Source of the DNA: DASRAA01 sp963814165
Lineage (GTDB): Bacteria > Acidobacteriota > Terriglobia > Terriglobales > Acidobacteriaceae
Direction: 5' to 3'
Length of the DNA stretch: 64,000 nucleotides
NCBI GenBank assembly: GCA_963814165.1
Contig: CAWFBW010000017.1
Span: 124,001-188,000, forward strand
Position 1 is the stretch's first letter. The number at the start of each line of letters is the position of its first letter. Positions 46,639 to 55,494 of this stretch are shown piece after piece. Below the pieces are notes generated by a model. The model was not told the origin of the DNA. It made no database searches and was given only the letters and a program-made list of their open reading frames with translations. A program made the position numbers and the translations under genes.

Positions 46639-46691
46639 GGGCACGACTTTAGCCGTGCCGTTACGAGCCGCATAAAATTTGGGCTTTAGCC
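46639..46691. repeat. REP-type palindromes upstream of rpsR
   Basis: GGCACGACTTTAGCCGTGCC (imperfect palindrome, 46640-46659) is followed by GGGCTTTAGCCC (46680-46691). The first is a sibling of the palindrome split by the element at 46472-46600. Confidence 0.7.
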
Positions 46692-46731
46692 CCTGAGGAA
46701 ACGAGCCGTTTGAACGGCCCGAAGGAGAGAC

Positions 46732-47124
46732 ATGGCAGACGAAACGACGAACACGGCAGCCCCTGTGGCCGCCAGTGAAGGTAGCAGCACCAGTTCCGCG
46801 CCCAGCTCACGCCCCGAAGGCGGTGGCGGAGGCGATCGTGGCCCCCGTGGCCCGCGTCCCGCAGGGCGTCCCGGCGGTGGTCCTGGTGGACCGCGGGAAG
46901 GCGGACGCAAGTTCTTCCGCCGCAAGAAAGTTTGCAAGTTCTGCGTCGAGAAGATCGACAGCGTGAACTACAAGGACGTGCGGCTGCTCGGACAGTTTGT
47001 GGCCGAGTCGGGCAAGATCGTGCCGCGGCGTTTGACCGGCGTTTGCACGCCGCACCAGCGTCGCGTGGCCGATGCCATCAAGCAGGCGCGCAACATCGCC
47101 CTGCTGCCCTTCGCCAGCAGATAG
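46732..47124 (+). CDS. rpsR: 30S ribosomal protein S18 with Gly/Pro-rich N-terminal extension
   Basis: S18 pairs with S6 on the 30S platform. The core is at residues 58-130: FFRRKKVCKFCVEKIDSVNY, VAESGKIVPRRLTGVC and TPHQRRVADAIKQARNIALL. The two CxxC-type cysteines (CKFC) are present. The first 57 residues are a low-complexity Ser/Gly/Pro/Arg extension (PEGGGGGDRGPRGPRPAGRP), nearly doubling the usual 75-90 residues. GAAGGAGAGAC precedes the ATG. rplI follows. Confidence 0.95.
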   Translation: MADETTNTAAPVAASEGSSTSSAPSSRPEGGGGGDRGPRGPRPAGRPGGGPGGPREGGRKFFRRKKVCKFCVEKIDSVNYKDVRLLGQFVAESGKIVPRRLTGVCTPHQRRVADAIKQARNIALLPFASR

Positions 47125-47127
47125 TTG

Positions 47128-47215
47128 CCCATGGCTGGTGGCGAGTCACCAGCCAATCGCACCACTCCCACACTGTGGGACGATTTTGAACTAATAGCTG
47201 ATGGCCGGTGGCTGA
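47128..47215. repeat. CAGT-type satellite between rpsR and rplI
   Basis: It contains ATGGCTGGTGGCGAGTCACC and GCTGATGGCCGGTGGCTGAC words, the same word type as in other gaps of this operon. Confidence 0.5.
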
Positions 47216-47250
47216 CAGCTTGCGGCGACGCCGCGAACGGAGTTACGCAC

Positions 47251-47748
47251 ATGGAAGTCATTCTGAAGGAAGACATCAACAAGCTCGGCCATCGTGGCGA
47301 CGTGGTGAAAGTCGCCGAAGGCTATGGCCGCAACTACCTTATCCCGCAGAAGCTGGCGATTGAAGCGACCGCCGGCAACAAGGCCGTCATCGAGCAGATG
47401 AAGGCCGCGTCAGTGCGCAAGACGGCCAAGGAAAAGGGCAGCGCCGAAGCGCTCGGCGAGCAGCTCAACGGCGTGGTAGTGGAGTTCACCCGTAAGTCGG
47501 GCGAGCACGACCAGCTTTTCGGCTCGGTCACCTCGTCAGACATCGCGCATGCGCTCGAAGCGAAGGGCTTCACCATCGACCGCCGCAAGATCGTGCTCGA
47601 CGTGCCGTTGAAGACAGTCGGCGAGTTCGACGTGCCGGTGAAGTTGCACCGTGAAGTTACGGTCAACGTGAAGGCCGTAGTAAAGAAGGAAGCCGAGGAA
47701 GTAGCGGCCCCGGCGGTAATGGAAGAACCGGCGAGTGCCGAAGCGTAG
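47251..47748 (+). CDS. rplI: 50S ribosomal protein L9
   Basis: L9 binds 23S rRNA near the L1 stalk. The 165-residue protein begins MEVILKEDINKLGHRGDVVK and EGYGRNYLIPQKLA, the L9 signature. The long connecting helix and the C-terminal domain follow (DQLFGSVTSSDIAHALEAKG; IDRRKIVLDVPLKTVGEFDV). An Ala/Glu tail is added. The ATG at 47251 starts the family sequence. It is the last gene of the ribosomal series. Confidence 0.96.
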   Translation: MEVILKEDINKLGHRGDVVKVAEGYGRNYLIPQKLAIEATAGNKAVIEQMKAASVRKTAKEKGSAEALGEQLNGVVVEFTRKSGEHDQLFGSVTSSDIAHALEAKGFTIDRRKIVLDVPLKTVGEFDVPVKLHREVTVNVKAVVKKEAEEVAAPAVMEEPASAEA

Positions 47749-47803
47749 GCTCCGGTTTTCCGTCCGTAGTTGTGGAAGGCCCAGCCAACCAACTATGTCA
47801 TCT

Positions 47804-47841
47804 GGGTGCCCCGTTCTAGCCCGATTTTGGCCAGGGCGGGG
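47804..47841 (-). repeat. Variable-stem hairpin repeat, copy a
   Basis: On the minus strand: GCCCCGCCC, stem TGGCC, loop AAAATC, stem GGGCTA, then GAACGGGGCACCC. The inner stem has a mismatch. It lies between rplI and the convergent oxidoreductase gene. Confidence 0.7.
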
Positions 47842-47906
47842 CTTCGTACTTCATTGACGGATAACGATCCGGGATATCCACCTGGCCGAGCCACCCGGCT
47901 GCATCT

Positions 47907-49304
47907 TTACTTCATTTCATCCATTGCCATGAACAGGTTGTTTAACGATTCCGCCAGCGTGGGGTGGGCGAAGACGCCGTCGCGCAGTGCGGTGTAGGGC
48001 AGCTTTCCCATCATGGCGATTTCCATCGCTGACATTACCTCGCCGCCTTCAATGCCCAATATTGCGGCACCCAAAATCAGATTCGTATCGGAGTCCACGA
48101 CTGCCTTCATGAATCCGCGGGTCTCGTCCACTTCGAGTGCGCGCGCAACGGAAGACATCGGCAGGAGCGCGATGCGAATGTTGCGCCGTTGCGCGTGGGC
48201 CTCCGTTTCGGTAAGCCCGACCCGTCCCAACTGCGGATCGATAAACAGGGTGTAGGGCACCAGCCGGTCTTTCGTGGATGCGTCTTTCTTCTCCAGCAGA
48301 TTGCTGCGAATGATTCGAAAATCGTCGTACGAGATGTGAGTAAACGCCGGGCCTCCCTTGATATCTCCCAGGGCGTAGATGCCGGCTGCACTCGTTTCCA
48401 GCCGATCGTTCACGGTAATGAAACCGCGAGCGTCGGTTTGAATTCCAGCCGCTGCAAGGTTCAAAGTGTCTGAATTCGGGGTCCGTCCGGTCGCCACCAG
48501 CAGGTGCGAGCCAGTGAGAGTGATCGAATTCCCTTGTTGCGCGACGTTCAATCGAATGTTGCCGCCGTCCTTCATCACGCGCGTGGCGCGGGCATTCAGC
48601 AGAACTGTAACTCCGTCCTGCTTGAGGATATTGGCGACTTCGCGCGCGACGTCGGAGTCTTCGGTGACGAGCAACTGCGCGGCTGATTGGACAATCGTCA
48701 CGCGGCTGCCGAAGCGCCGGAAGAGTTGTCCGAATTCCAGGCCAATGTAGCCTCCGCCCATAACCAACAGGTGTTCGGGGATCGTATCGAGTTCCATGAT
48801 GGAAGCGTTGTCGAGCGAAGTGACCTCATTCAAGCCGTCCAGCTTGGGGCGTGAAGCACGTGTGCCGGCATTGATAAAAAACTGGCCGCCGGAAAGCGAA
48901 CGCGTTGTTCCGTCAGGCAATCGAACTTCGATTGATTTCGGCCCCGTGAACTTCGCCTCCCCAAAGATCAAGTCAAGGTTTGCGGTTTGCTCAATGCGCG
49001 ACTGGCTGCCCTCGCGAAAGCTGTTCACTATGGCGCGTTTGCGCTCGCGGACTTTCTTGAGATCAATGGTGACCGGGCCGGTGCCCACACCATAATCGGC
49101 GCCGCGCCGGGCGAGATAGGCTACCCGGCCGCTAGCCACCATCGTTTTGGTGGGTGTGCATCCTTCGTTAACGCAGGTGCCCCCGACATGTTTCCGCTCG
49201 ACAAGAGCCGTGCGCATTCCGACGTCTGCCAGAGCCCGCGACAACGGTGTCCCGGCCTGCCCGGCGCCGACGACGATGGCATCGTATTTTTCTGGATTAC
49301 TCAT
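47907..49304 (-). CDS. Pyridine nucleotide-disulfide oxidoreductase, mercuric reductase-like
   Basis: This is a 465-residue FAD-containing cytosolic flavoprotein of the class I disulfide reductase family. FAD-binding is AIVVGAGQAGTPLSRALAD, the redox-active pair is Cys44/Cys49 in GGTCVNEGCTPTK, and the NAD(P) motif is VMGGGYIGLEFGQLF. The interface domain has DPQLGRVGLTETEA, and the C-terminal active-site region AHPTLAESLN has the His. It lacks the N-terminal heavy-metal domain and the C-terminal vicinal cysteines of true MerA. Mercury reduction is therefore unlikely; it is better called a mercuric-reductase-like or dihydrolipoamide dehydrogenase-like enzyme. Substrate unknown. Confidence 0.9.
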   Translation of the reverse strand: MSNPEKYDAIVVGAGQAGTPLSRALADVGMRTALVERKHVGGTCVNEGCTPTKTMVASGRVAYLARRGADYGVGTGPVTIDLKKVRERKRAIVNSFREGSQSRIEQTANLDLIFGEAKFTGPKSIEVRLPDGTTRSLSGGQFFINAGTRASRPKLDGLNEVTSLDNASIMELDTIPEHLLVMGGGYIGLEFGQLFRRFGSRVTIVQSAAQLLVTEDSDVAREVANILKQDGVTVLLNARATRVMKDGGNIRLNVAQQGNSITLTGSHLLVATGRTPNSDTLNLAAAGIQTDARGFITVNDRLETSAAGIYALGDIKGGPAFTHISYDDFRIIRSNLLEKKDASTKDRLVPYTLFIDPQLGRVGLTETEAHAQRRNIRIALLPMSSVARALEVDETRGFMKAVVDSDTNLILGAAILGIEGGEVMSAMEIAMMGKLPYTALRDGVFAHPTLAESLNNLFMAMDEMK

Positions 49305-49337
49305 AACGCGGCCACTCGTAACTGACGTTGCATGGTC

Positions 49338-49814
49338 TTAGAAACGCGACACTACAAGCAATCCGAATCCCACGGCAAGCAGGTCTTCGGGAACCGCAAT
49401 CGCGACGTCGGGAACGTTTAGCGCACCTCGCAGCCCGACGCGCGCGTGATAGCCGCCGAACGTCCCGGCGATCCCGCCGATTACGCCAACGATTGCGCCC
49501 AGCCAAATCGGCATACCGGCAGCAACGCCGACGCATGCGCCGGTGAGCAGGCCCATCACGGTTCGCGCTCCGAGTTGCACCGGCACCGTGCGGGCCGGTG
49601 TAGTGGGGAGCTGGTCGGTCACGAACTCGGCCAATGCGCCCAAGGTGAAGATGCCAACTGCCCAGGCCGATCCCATGAAACTAAGTGGCGTGCCGGAGAG
49701 GTTGATCCAGCCTAGGTGTGCTGCCCACGCCACCACAGCCGGCGCTGTCATGGTCCGTAGCCCGGCGACGAAGCCGATGCCGAACGTCAGCAACAGTCCA
49801 AACGCAGAACTCAT
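49338..49814 (-). CDS. DUF4126 family membrane protein
   Basis: This is a 158-residue integral membrane protein with four to five Gly/Ala-rich helices. The start AFGLLLTFGIGFVAGLRTMT and APAVVAWAAHLGW, and the later ARTVMGLLTGACVGVA, match the DUF4126 layout. The function of the family is unknown. AGGACGGTTC precedes the ATG. It lies 33 bases upstream of the oxidoreductase gene on the same strand, so the two may form a unit. Confidence 0.8.
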   Translation of the reverse strand: MSSAFGLLLTFGIGFVAGLRTMTAPAVVAWAAHLGWINLSGTPLSFMGSAWAVGIFTLGALAEFVTDQLPTTPARTVPVQLGARTVMGLLTGACVGVAAGMPIWLGAIVGVIGGIAGTFGGYHARVGLRGALNVPDVAIAVPEDLLAVGFGLLVVSRF

Positions 49815-49968
49815 GAACCGTCCTCCAAGGGGTTGGCAGAATCAGTTGCGGTGCAGAAAGACCAATGAATGGATGACGGGACGCGGTGCGGGATTCACTT
49901 TCAGTTTGGCGGCCGGCACCTTACGATCAGTTCCCCGACGGAGTGGGTGACGTTTGGTTAGAAAAAGC

Positions 49969-50010
49969 CTCGCCCTGCCGCCAAGAGAAGGCAGTGGAAC
50001 TCGGCACCCC
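49969..50010 (+). repeat. Variable-stem hairpin repeat, copy b
   Basis: TCGCCC, stem TGCCGCC, loop AAGAGAA, stem GGCAGTG, then GAACTCGGCACCC. It is a degenerate copy in the gap before the 206-aa gene. Confidence 0.6.
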
Positions 50011-50070
50011 CGCCACCTGACTCCCGATCAGGTAGACTGTCTATCACCATCCGCCTTCTAACCTGAATTC

Positions 50071-50691
50071 ATGATCATCATCGACAACATCATTCGCGTG
50101 GCCGACAATGTGAAGAAGCTCGAACACTTCATTGAAGGAGACCTGCCTGGAATCCTCAACACCTTTGCGGAAGTGGAGTACAAGGCGGCTGCTGACGCGC
50201 TACAAAATATCACCCTGGCGAAGAACCGGAAGGGAATGGTCTGGCAGGCGATAGGTCACCTGCAGTCGGCACATGCTTCGTATCAAAAACTGCATGCCGC
50301 GCCGGCTGGATTAAAGGACATGGCAAAGATGGCGACGAGGATGGCGGCTATCCACAAGGACCTGTTTACGCTGTCGCTCATGGCGGTCTGTTATCGCTAC
50401 CTAGGTGAGGCCAAGTTAATGGAAAGGACCTTGGCTGACGCGGTGAACCTGCTCGCGAGTGACATCTATGAGAGAACCTACACTCTTGGAGAAATGGTCG
50501 ACCCGAAGCAGTTGAAAGCGGCCGCACACGACTTGTTCTCGGCCGTAGCCAGTTGGGTCAATCCGGCGAGCTATCCAATCATGCTGCAACAGGTGCAAGG
50601 CAGATTTCCAGCGGTGACCCGAGAGCAGTTGGCGCGGCTGTGTAGCGCGCTTAAGTACGATCCCGGCGTCGCTTTGTCATCTGGCCATTGA
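50071..50691 (+). CDS. Hypothetical helical protein
   Basis: This is a 206-residue soluble, mostly helical protein without signal peptide or membrane helix. No motif or family was recognised. Helices are Ala/Leu/Lys-rich (KAAADALQNITLAKNRKGMV; GHLQSAHASYQKLHAA), loosely TPR-like in spacing. The ATG at 50071 opens MIIIDNIIRVADNVK; no strong ribosome-binding site is seen. It is a single gene, followed by weak hairpins at 50697-50744. Confidence 0.6.
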   Translation: MIIIDNIIRVADNVKKLEHFIEGDLPGILNTFAEVEYKAAADALQNITLAKNRKGMVWQAIGHLQSAHASYQKLHAAPAGLKDMAKMATRMAAIHKDLFTLSLMAVCYRYLGEAKLMERTLADAVNLLASDIYERTYTLGEMVDPKQLKAAAHDLFSAVASWVNPASYPIMLQQVQGRFPAVTREQLARLCSALKYDPGVALSSGH

Positions 50692-51164
50692 GTGTCTAGG
50701 AAATTTTTTCCTGTCAATTCCCCAAAAACGCAACAGTTGGGGCTAATCGCATGACATTGGGGCACTTATAAACTTCGCGCGCGGCGGACGATTCATCCCC
50801 CAACACGCTACCCTTGCAGTAGATGGCTTGACGGCGAGTACGCCGCCCCGAACATCCCGTCGGGCTATCACGTACATTGAGCTGTGGCGCCGTGGCGAGA
50901 GCTCCATTGCGGGGCAAACGACTCGTCCCAAACACTATAATGGCCGCTTACGCTTTGGTGACCGTGCCGTCTATCTAATTGCAGGCTCGAAGATTGGGCC
51001 GAATTAGGAGACGGGCGGGAACCAGCATGCCGGCCGAAGCAGTAACGATTGCTTTCACGGTAGGCCCGGGTCTTGGCCTTGTCGGAACACCGCAGGGAGC
51101 GAGCGCGGCGCCGTCCATCACTCCCTCGGAACGACGAGGCACAGCGGAGCAGACCCAGAGCCGA
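50692..51164 (+). promoter_or_regulatory. Gap with a probable promoter of the sigma-factor operon
   Basis: A perfect TATAAT lies at 50936-50941, with no strong -35 at the normal distance. Two hairpins near the left end (AGGAAATTTTTTCCT at about 50697; CCCCAA and TTGGGG at 50722-50744) may end the preceding gene. The region from 51027 may encode an N-terminal extension of the sigma factor. Confidence 0.5.
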
Positions 51165-51737
51165 ATGAATGACGCGGAGCTGATCCGGGAGGCCCAACGC
51201 GGCAATCACGCCGCGTTTGAGGAACTCGTTCGTCAATACGACGGACCAGTGCTGCGCCTGGCGTATCACATGACCCGGTCGGAACAGGACGCGCAGGACA
51301 TTTACCAGGAAGCGTTTCTCAAGGCATACCGCAACATCGGTAGTTTTCGCTTCGAGTGTTCGTTTTACACCTGGATTTACCGCATCGTGACCAATCTGTG
51401 CCTCGACCATTTGCGCAAGCGGCAGGTGCGTAAGGAAGACTCGGGCGTGGTGACCGACTCGGACGGCGACAGCTTCGACATGCTGGACCAGGTTCCGGAT
51501 GTGCGGTCGGGAGCGAGCCCGGAAAAAGACTTGATGCGTCGCGAATTGGGCAAGCGGATTGCCAAGGCGCTGGAGAAATTGACGCCGCGCGAGCGCATGG
51601 TCTTCGAGATGAAGCACTACCAGGGGCTGAAGCTGCGCACGATTGGCGAGATTTTGAATACCACGGAAGAGACGGCGAAGAACACGTTGTTTCGCGGGAC
51701 ACAGAAGCTAAGGGCGGCGTTGAAGGATACACGGTAA
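51165..51737 (+). CDS. RNA polymerase sigma factor, ECF type (RpoE-like)
   Basis: This is a 190-residue extracytoplasmic-function sigma factor. Region 2 is FEELVRQYDGPVLRLAYHMT, SEQDAQDIYQEAFLKAYRNI and FYTWIYRIVTNLCLDHLRKR. Region 4 is LEKLTPRERMVFEMKHYQGL and TIGEILNTTEETAKNTLFRG. The start at 51165 (MNDAELIREAQRG) fits the family; an in-frame ATG at 51027 would add 46 low-complexity residues. It heads an operon with the anti-sigma factor 75 bases downstream. A hairpin repeat lies in that gap. Confidence 0.94.
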   Translation: MNDAELIREAQRGNHAAFEELVRQYDGPVLRLAYHMTRSEQDAQDIYQEAFLKAYRNIGSFRFECSFYTWIYRIVTNLCLDHLRKRQVRKEDSGVVTDSDGDSFDMLDQVPDVRSGASPEKDLMRRELGKRIAKALEKLTPRERMVFEMKHYQGLKLRTIGEILNTTEETAKNTLFRGTQKLRAALKDTR

Positions 51738-51740
51738 CAG

Positions 51741-51784
51741 ACCCCGCCCTACCGCCAAAAGAAGGCGGTAGAACGGGGCACCCA
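51741..51784 (+). repeat. Variable-stem hairpin repeat, copy c
   Basis: ACCCCGCCC, stem TACCGCC, loop AAAAGAA, stem GGCGGTA, then GAACGGGGCACCC. It begins three bases after the sigma-factor stop, inside the operon. Confidence 0.8.
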
Positions 51785-51812
51785 CTGACGTCGAAGACTG
51801 AAAGATGGAAGT

Positions 51813-52739
51813 ATGAATTGCGATTGGGTACGAGAGAACATCACGCTCCACTTGTACGGTGAACTGGCTGATGATGCCCGTCACGAACTCGAGCAGCACG
51901 TAGCGCGCTGCCAGTCGTGCGCGGCGGAGCTGGCCGAACAGCGGGAGTTCCAGGCAGCGATGAATGTTCTGCCGGTGGAAGAGCCGTCGGCGAGCTTTCT
52001 GGCTGCGTCGCGCATGCGGCTGCAAGAGGCGCTGGAACACACCACGCCGCACCGGGCATGGTATCAGCGGTTTGCGTTTGACCCGACGGCGTGGCTGCGG
52101 CAGGTGCGGTTCTCGCCCGCGCTGGCCATGGTGATCTTCATGGTGGGCTTTGGCGGCGGGCTGGGAGCGATGTATCAATCAACGCGCCACAATACGCCTG
52201 TGACGTCCACGTCGGACTACTCGAGCGCGGCGATTGGCGGGATCACCTCGATTCAGAAGGACCCCTCCAATCACACGGTAAAAGTGAACTACGACCGCGT
52301 GATGCCGGGTTCCGTAGAAGGCTCGGTGAACGATCCGAAGGTGAAGGACCTGTTGCTGTATGCCGCCAAGAGCGATGAGAATGCGGGCAACCGACTGAAT
52401 TCCGTCGATGCGTTGGTGGACAAAACCGACGATCCGCGAGTGCGCGAGACGCTGACCTATGCGCTGCGCTATGACAGCAATCCGGGAGTGCGGCTGCACT
52501 CCATGGAGGGGTTGGCGGCGTTCGTGAAAGAGGACATTCGGGTCCGCAATGCGGTTCTCGAATCGTTGCTGAATGACAGTAACCTCGGAGTGCGCAGCGG
52601 GGCGTTGCACGCGCTGGAACCGGTAAGGACCGACAGCAGCGTACGCATGGCGCTGGAACAACTGGCGAAAGAAGACCCGAGCGATTACATTCGCTCGGAA
52701 TCCAAACGTCTGCTGACGTCGATGCCGACGGTGTACTGA
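51813..52739 (+). CDS. Anti-sigma factor with zinc finger and HEAT repeats
   Basis: This is a 308-residue single-pass membrane protein. The N-terminal zf-HC2 anti-sigma domain has Cys3, His29, Cys33 and Cys36 (HVARCQSCAAEL). A membrane helix lies near residues 103-122 (LAMVIFMVGFGGGLGAMY). The periplasmic part has four HEAT-like repeats (SVDALVDKTDDPRVRETLTY; SMEGLAAFVKEDIRVRNAVL; GALHALEPVRTDSSVRMALE). It should hold the upstream sigma factor at the membrane, with the HEAT domain as a sensor. That role is inferred from domains and position. Confidence 0.88.
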   Translation: MNCDWVRENITLHLYGELADDARHELEQHVARCQSCAAELAEQREFQAAMNVLPVEEPSASFLAASRMRLQEALEHTTPHRAWYQRFAFDPTAWLRQVRFSPALAMVIFMVGFGGGLGAMYQSTRHNTPVTSTSDYSSAAIGGITSIQKDPSNHTVKVNYDRVMPGSVEGSVNDPKVKDLLLYAAKSDENAGNRLNSVDALVDKTDDPRVRETLTYALRYDSNPGVRLHSMEGLAAFVKEDIRVRNAVLESLLNDSNLGVRSGALHALEPVRTDSSVRMALEQLAKEDPSDYIRSESKRLLTSMPTVY

Positions 52740-52747
52740 CAACTTTG

Positions 52748-53965
52748 ATGAGACTGGGAACAAGATACAGTGCGGTGAAGATCCGCCGATGGAAACTTAC
52801 GGTCGCAGCGAGCCTGGTTGTGTTGACGGTGCCGGCGCTGGCGCAATCATCACGGGTGTTTCGCGACGGGGACGCATGGGTGGAAGAGACGACAGGGACG
52901 CTGCCGCCGGGACACGAGTTTCGTGCTCAGACTGACCTGGGTTCGGTGCAGGTGCAGGGAGACGCGTCGCAAGTGACCTACGTGGTACGCAAACGGTCGA
53001 CCGAGAACACAGAGGCGGCAGCACGAAGGCAGTTTGACCAGTTGCGGGTGACGGCGCGCAGAGTGGGCGATGCCGTGGTGCTGGAAGGTCGGGTCATGGG
53101 CCGCAACATGAACCGGATGGCGGCGGATTTCGTGGTGCAGATTCCACGGCTGACACAGATGGTAAAGGCCGAGACGCGCGGCGGAGCATTGTCGTTCAAT
53201 TCGATCCAGGGTGCGGTCATGGGGTTTACCGGTGGTGGCGCAGTGAAGATCGATGACATCGGCGGGCCCGTAAAAGTGACCAGCGGCGGCGGGGCGATGC
53301 AAGCGGGCAGTGTGAATTCCGATTTGTTCCTGCAAAGCGGTGGTGGCAGTATTTCCGTGGAGCGTGTCAGCGGGCAACTGTTCGTGAAAACGGGTGGCGG
53401 CAAGGTGCGGATTGGAACGTCCGGGCCGGCAACGGTGGAAACTGGCGCGGGAAATATCGAGGTGACCCGCTGCAACGGCGAACTGCGGGCGACGTCCGGC
53501 GGTGGCAACCTGAACTTTGGCCAGGTGGAGGGCAACCTGACGGCGGAGACCGCGGGCGGCAGCGTACGGCTGTCGAGCGCCCAGGGCAACGTCAAGGTAG
53601 TCACGGGCGGTGGCGCGGTCGAGTTGTGGAAGGTTGGGCAAGGCGCAAATGTGGAAACCGGCGGCGGAGCCATTACGGTGCAGTTTGTCAGCGGTCGCGG
53701 CCAGTTTCACGACTCGTATCTGCACACGGCACTGGGCAATGTGGTGGTGTACCTGCCGCGCGATCTTGGCGTAAACGTGCACGCCTCGACCGAAATGGCC
53801 AATGGAGCGGGTATCAAGTCGGCGTTCCCAGGATTGGCGATCACGTCAGAGGGCGGACAGTATGGGCCAAAGTCGATGTTCGGCGAAGGTTCGCTGAACG
53901 GCGGTGGACCGATTTTGCGGGTGCGAACGACGATTGGGCAGATCGATATCAGGCAGTTGCAATAG
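52748..53965 (+). CDS. Exported DUF4097-type beta-helix protein
   Basis: This is a 405-residue exported protein. The signal peptide includes KLTVAASLVVLTVPALAQ. The body is a DUF4097-like array of short beta strands with repeated GGG turns (FTGGGAVKIDDIGGPVKVTS; VETGAGNIEVTRCNGELRAT; VVTGGGAVELWKVGQGANVE), likely a right-handed beta helix. Function is unknown; such proteins often sit beside envelope sigma/anti-sigma genes. It lies eight bases after the anti-sigma gene. The ATG at 52748 is used; the reading frame opens one codon earlier at TTG. Confidence 0.8.
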   Translation: MRLGTRYSAVKIRRWKLTVAASLVVLTVPALAQSSRVFRDGDAWVEETTGTLPPGHEFRAQTDLGSVQVQGDASQVTYVVRKRSTENTEAAARRQFDQLRVTARRVGDAVVLEGRVMGRNMNRMAADFVVQIPRLTQMVKAETRGGALSFNSIQGAVMGFTGGGAVKIDDIGGPVKVTSGGGAMQAGSVNSDLFLQSGGGSISVERVSGQLFVKTGGGKVRIGTSGPATVETGAGNIEVTRCNGELRATSGGGNLNFGQVEGNLTAETAGGSVRLSSAQGNVKVVTGGGAVELWKVGQGANVETGGGAITVQFVSGRGQFHDSYLHTALGNVVVYLPRDLGVNVHASTEMANGAGIKSAFPGLAITSEGGQYGPKSMFGEGSLNGGGPILRVRTTIGQIDIRQLQ

Positions 53966-53985
53966 GAAGTCGTAGAGGTGCGGCA

Positions 53986-55326
53986 ATGATTGGACTCTTG
54001 AAGTACATAGCGTATGCGGCCATGGCGTTGGGTATGGTGGGCACGAGTTTCGCGGCACCGGGGTATCCCGGGGACCCGTCGAGTGGCGCCTACCTGGGAG
54101 TGATGGTCGAGAAGATTTCGCTGGAGACGGCGGCGGCGTTGCATCTGGCTAACGGCGGGACAGCCATCGAGAACGTGGACCAGGACGGCCCGGCATGCCG
54201 TGCGGGAATTAAGGGTGGCGATATCGTTTCGGCGTTTAATGGCAAGCCCGTGAGCGGGCCGGACCAGTTTGCCAGCATGATTCGTGCGAGTGCGCCGGGC
54301 AGCACGGTGACACTGACCGTTTATCGCAACGGAAAAAGCCAGGACATGAAAGTGAAGCTGGGAGACTGGAAGAAGATGGCGGCGCTACCTCCAGTGCCGG
54401 CAGCGGCACCCCTCAGCCCGGTGGGTTCGATGCCATTTGCGGCACCTGTGCCTCCCGAGCCGCCCGATGTGGACATTCATATCCACATGCCGATGATCGC
54501 GCGCAGTGGCATCGTGGTAGAGCCGCTGAGTCCGCAGCTTTGCGATTTCTTTGGCGTGCCGCCGAACAACGGCGTGCTGGTGCGGTCAGTAGAAAAGGGC
54601 ACTCCGGGCGCTTCGGCCGGCCTGAAGGCGGGCGACGTGATCGTGAAGGTGAACAACGAAACGATTCGCGACATGGCGGATTGGAAGCGCGCCCTGAGTG
54701 GAAAAGGAAAGTTAAGCGTAACCGTGGTGCGCGACAAGCGGGAACAGAACTTGCAGATGACACTCCCGCCGAACACGTCGGAACTGAGGGGCGGCGATTG
54801 GGACTCGTTTGCACAGGACGTGCAGGCGCTGACGGCGGAGATGCAGAAACTCGCGCCGGAGTTTGAACGGAATGCGCGGGAGATGGCCAAACTCAACCCA
54901 GAACAGATCGAGGAAATCCGTCGCCAAGCCGAGGCTTCAGCACGGACGATGACTCCGGAGATGAAGAAGCGGGTTGGGGAAATCGAGAAGAACGCTGAAA
55001 AGATGGGCAAACAGGCGCAGGAAGCCAGCCGCACGATGACTCCCGAGATGAAGAAACAGGTTGAGGAGATGGCCAACCAAGCTGCTCAGATAAGTAAGGA
55101 CATGGCGAAGATGACTCCGGAGATGCAGCGGCAAGTACGCGAGTTGACCGAGTCGATGATGCCGAGCGCCGAGCAGATGAGCAAAATGGCGCGTGACATG
55201 GCCGAACAGTGGAAGCTGAACGAGCCGGAGTTCCAGAAGCAGATGCAGGAATTCAAAAAGCAGATGGAAGAGCAGCAACGCGAGTGGCAGAAGAATTTCA
55301 AGTGGAGCAGTCCAAAACAGCTGTAG
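53986..55326 (+). CDS. Exported double-PDZ protein with long coiled coil
   Basis: This is a 446-residue exported protein. The signal peptide MIGLLKYIAYAAMALGMVGT (cleavage near SFAAP) is followed by PDZ1 (AYLGVMVEKISLETAAALHL; AGIKGGDIVSAFNGKPVSG). A Pro-rich linker and PDZ2 follow (NNGVLVRSVEKGTPGASAGL; KAGDVIVKVNNETIRDM). The last 180 residues form a Met/Lys/Glu/Gln-rich coiled coil with the repeated unit RTMTPEMKKxVxEI. No protease domain is present, so it is a scaffold rather than an HtrA enzyme. It lies 20 bases after the DUF4097 gene and ends the operon. The start at 53986 is set by the signal peptide. Confidence 0.85.
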   Translation: MIGLLKYIAYAAMALGMVGTSFAAPGYPGDPSSGAYLGVMVEKISLETAAALHLANGGTAIENVDQDGPACRAGIKGGDIVSAFNGKPVSGPDQFASMIRASAPGSTVTLTVYRNGKSQDMKVKLGDWKKMAALPPVPAAAPLSPVGSMPFAAPVPPEPPDVDIHIHMPMIARSGIVVEPLSPQLCDFFGVPPNNGVLVRSVEKGTPGASAGLKAGDVIVKVNNETIRDMADWKRALSGKGKLSVTVVRDKREQNLQMTLPPNTSELRGGDWDSFAQDVQALTAEMQKLAPEFERNAREMAKLNPEQIEEIRRQAEASARTMTPEMKKRVGEIEKNAEKMGKQAQEASRTMTPEMKKQVEEMANQAAQISKDMAKMTPEMQRQVRELTESMMPSAEQMSKMARDMAEQWKLNEPEFQKQMQEFKKQMEEQQREWQKNFKWSSPKQL

Positions 55327-55350
55327 GACAGACAGCAGACGAAGAGCGCA

Positions 55351-55381
55351 CTTGGGGAGCCGCGAGGCTCCCCGATTTTTT
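55351..55381 (+). terminator. Rho-independent terminator of the sigma-factor operon
   Basis: GGGGAGCC and GGCTCCCC form an 8-bp stem with a 4-base loop, followed by GATTTTTT, 27 bases after the PDZ gene stop. Confidence 0.92.
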
Positions 55382-55494
55382 GGAGCTGAAGCCCGGCAAT
55401 TAGCAATTAGAGACAAGCTACAGCGCACAAACCACCGGCCATTGCCACTTAAGAATTCTCGCTATTCGTGCCGTGGGCAGCCTCTCGTGGTCCG

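Noticed and set aside
47907..49304. Mercury resistance locus
   Set aside because: The flavoprotein lacks the terminal cysteine pair and metal-binding domain of MerA, and no merR, merT or merP lies nearby.
53986..55326. Second HtrA protease
   Set aside because: It has two PDZ domains but no serine-protease domain or catalytic triad.
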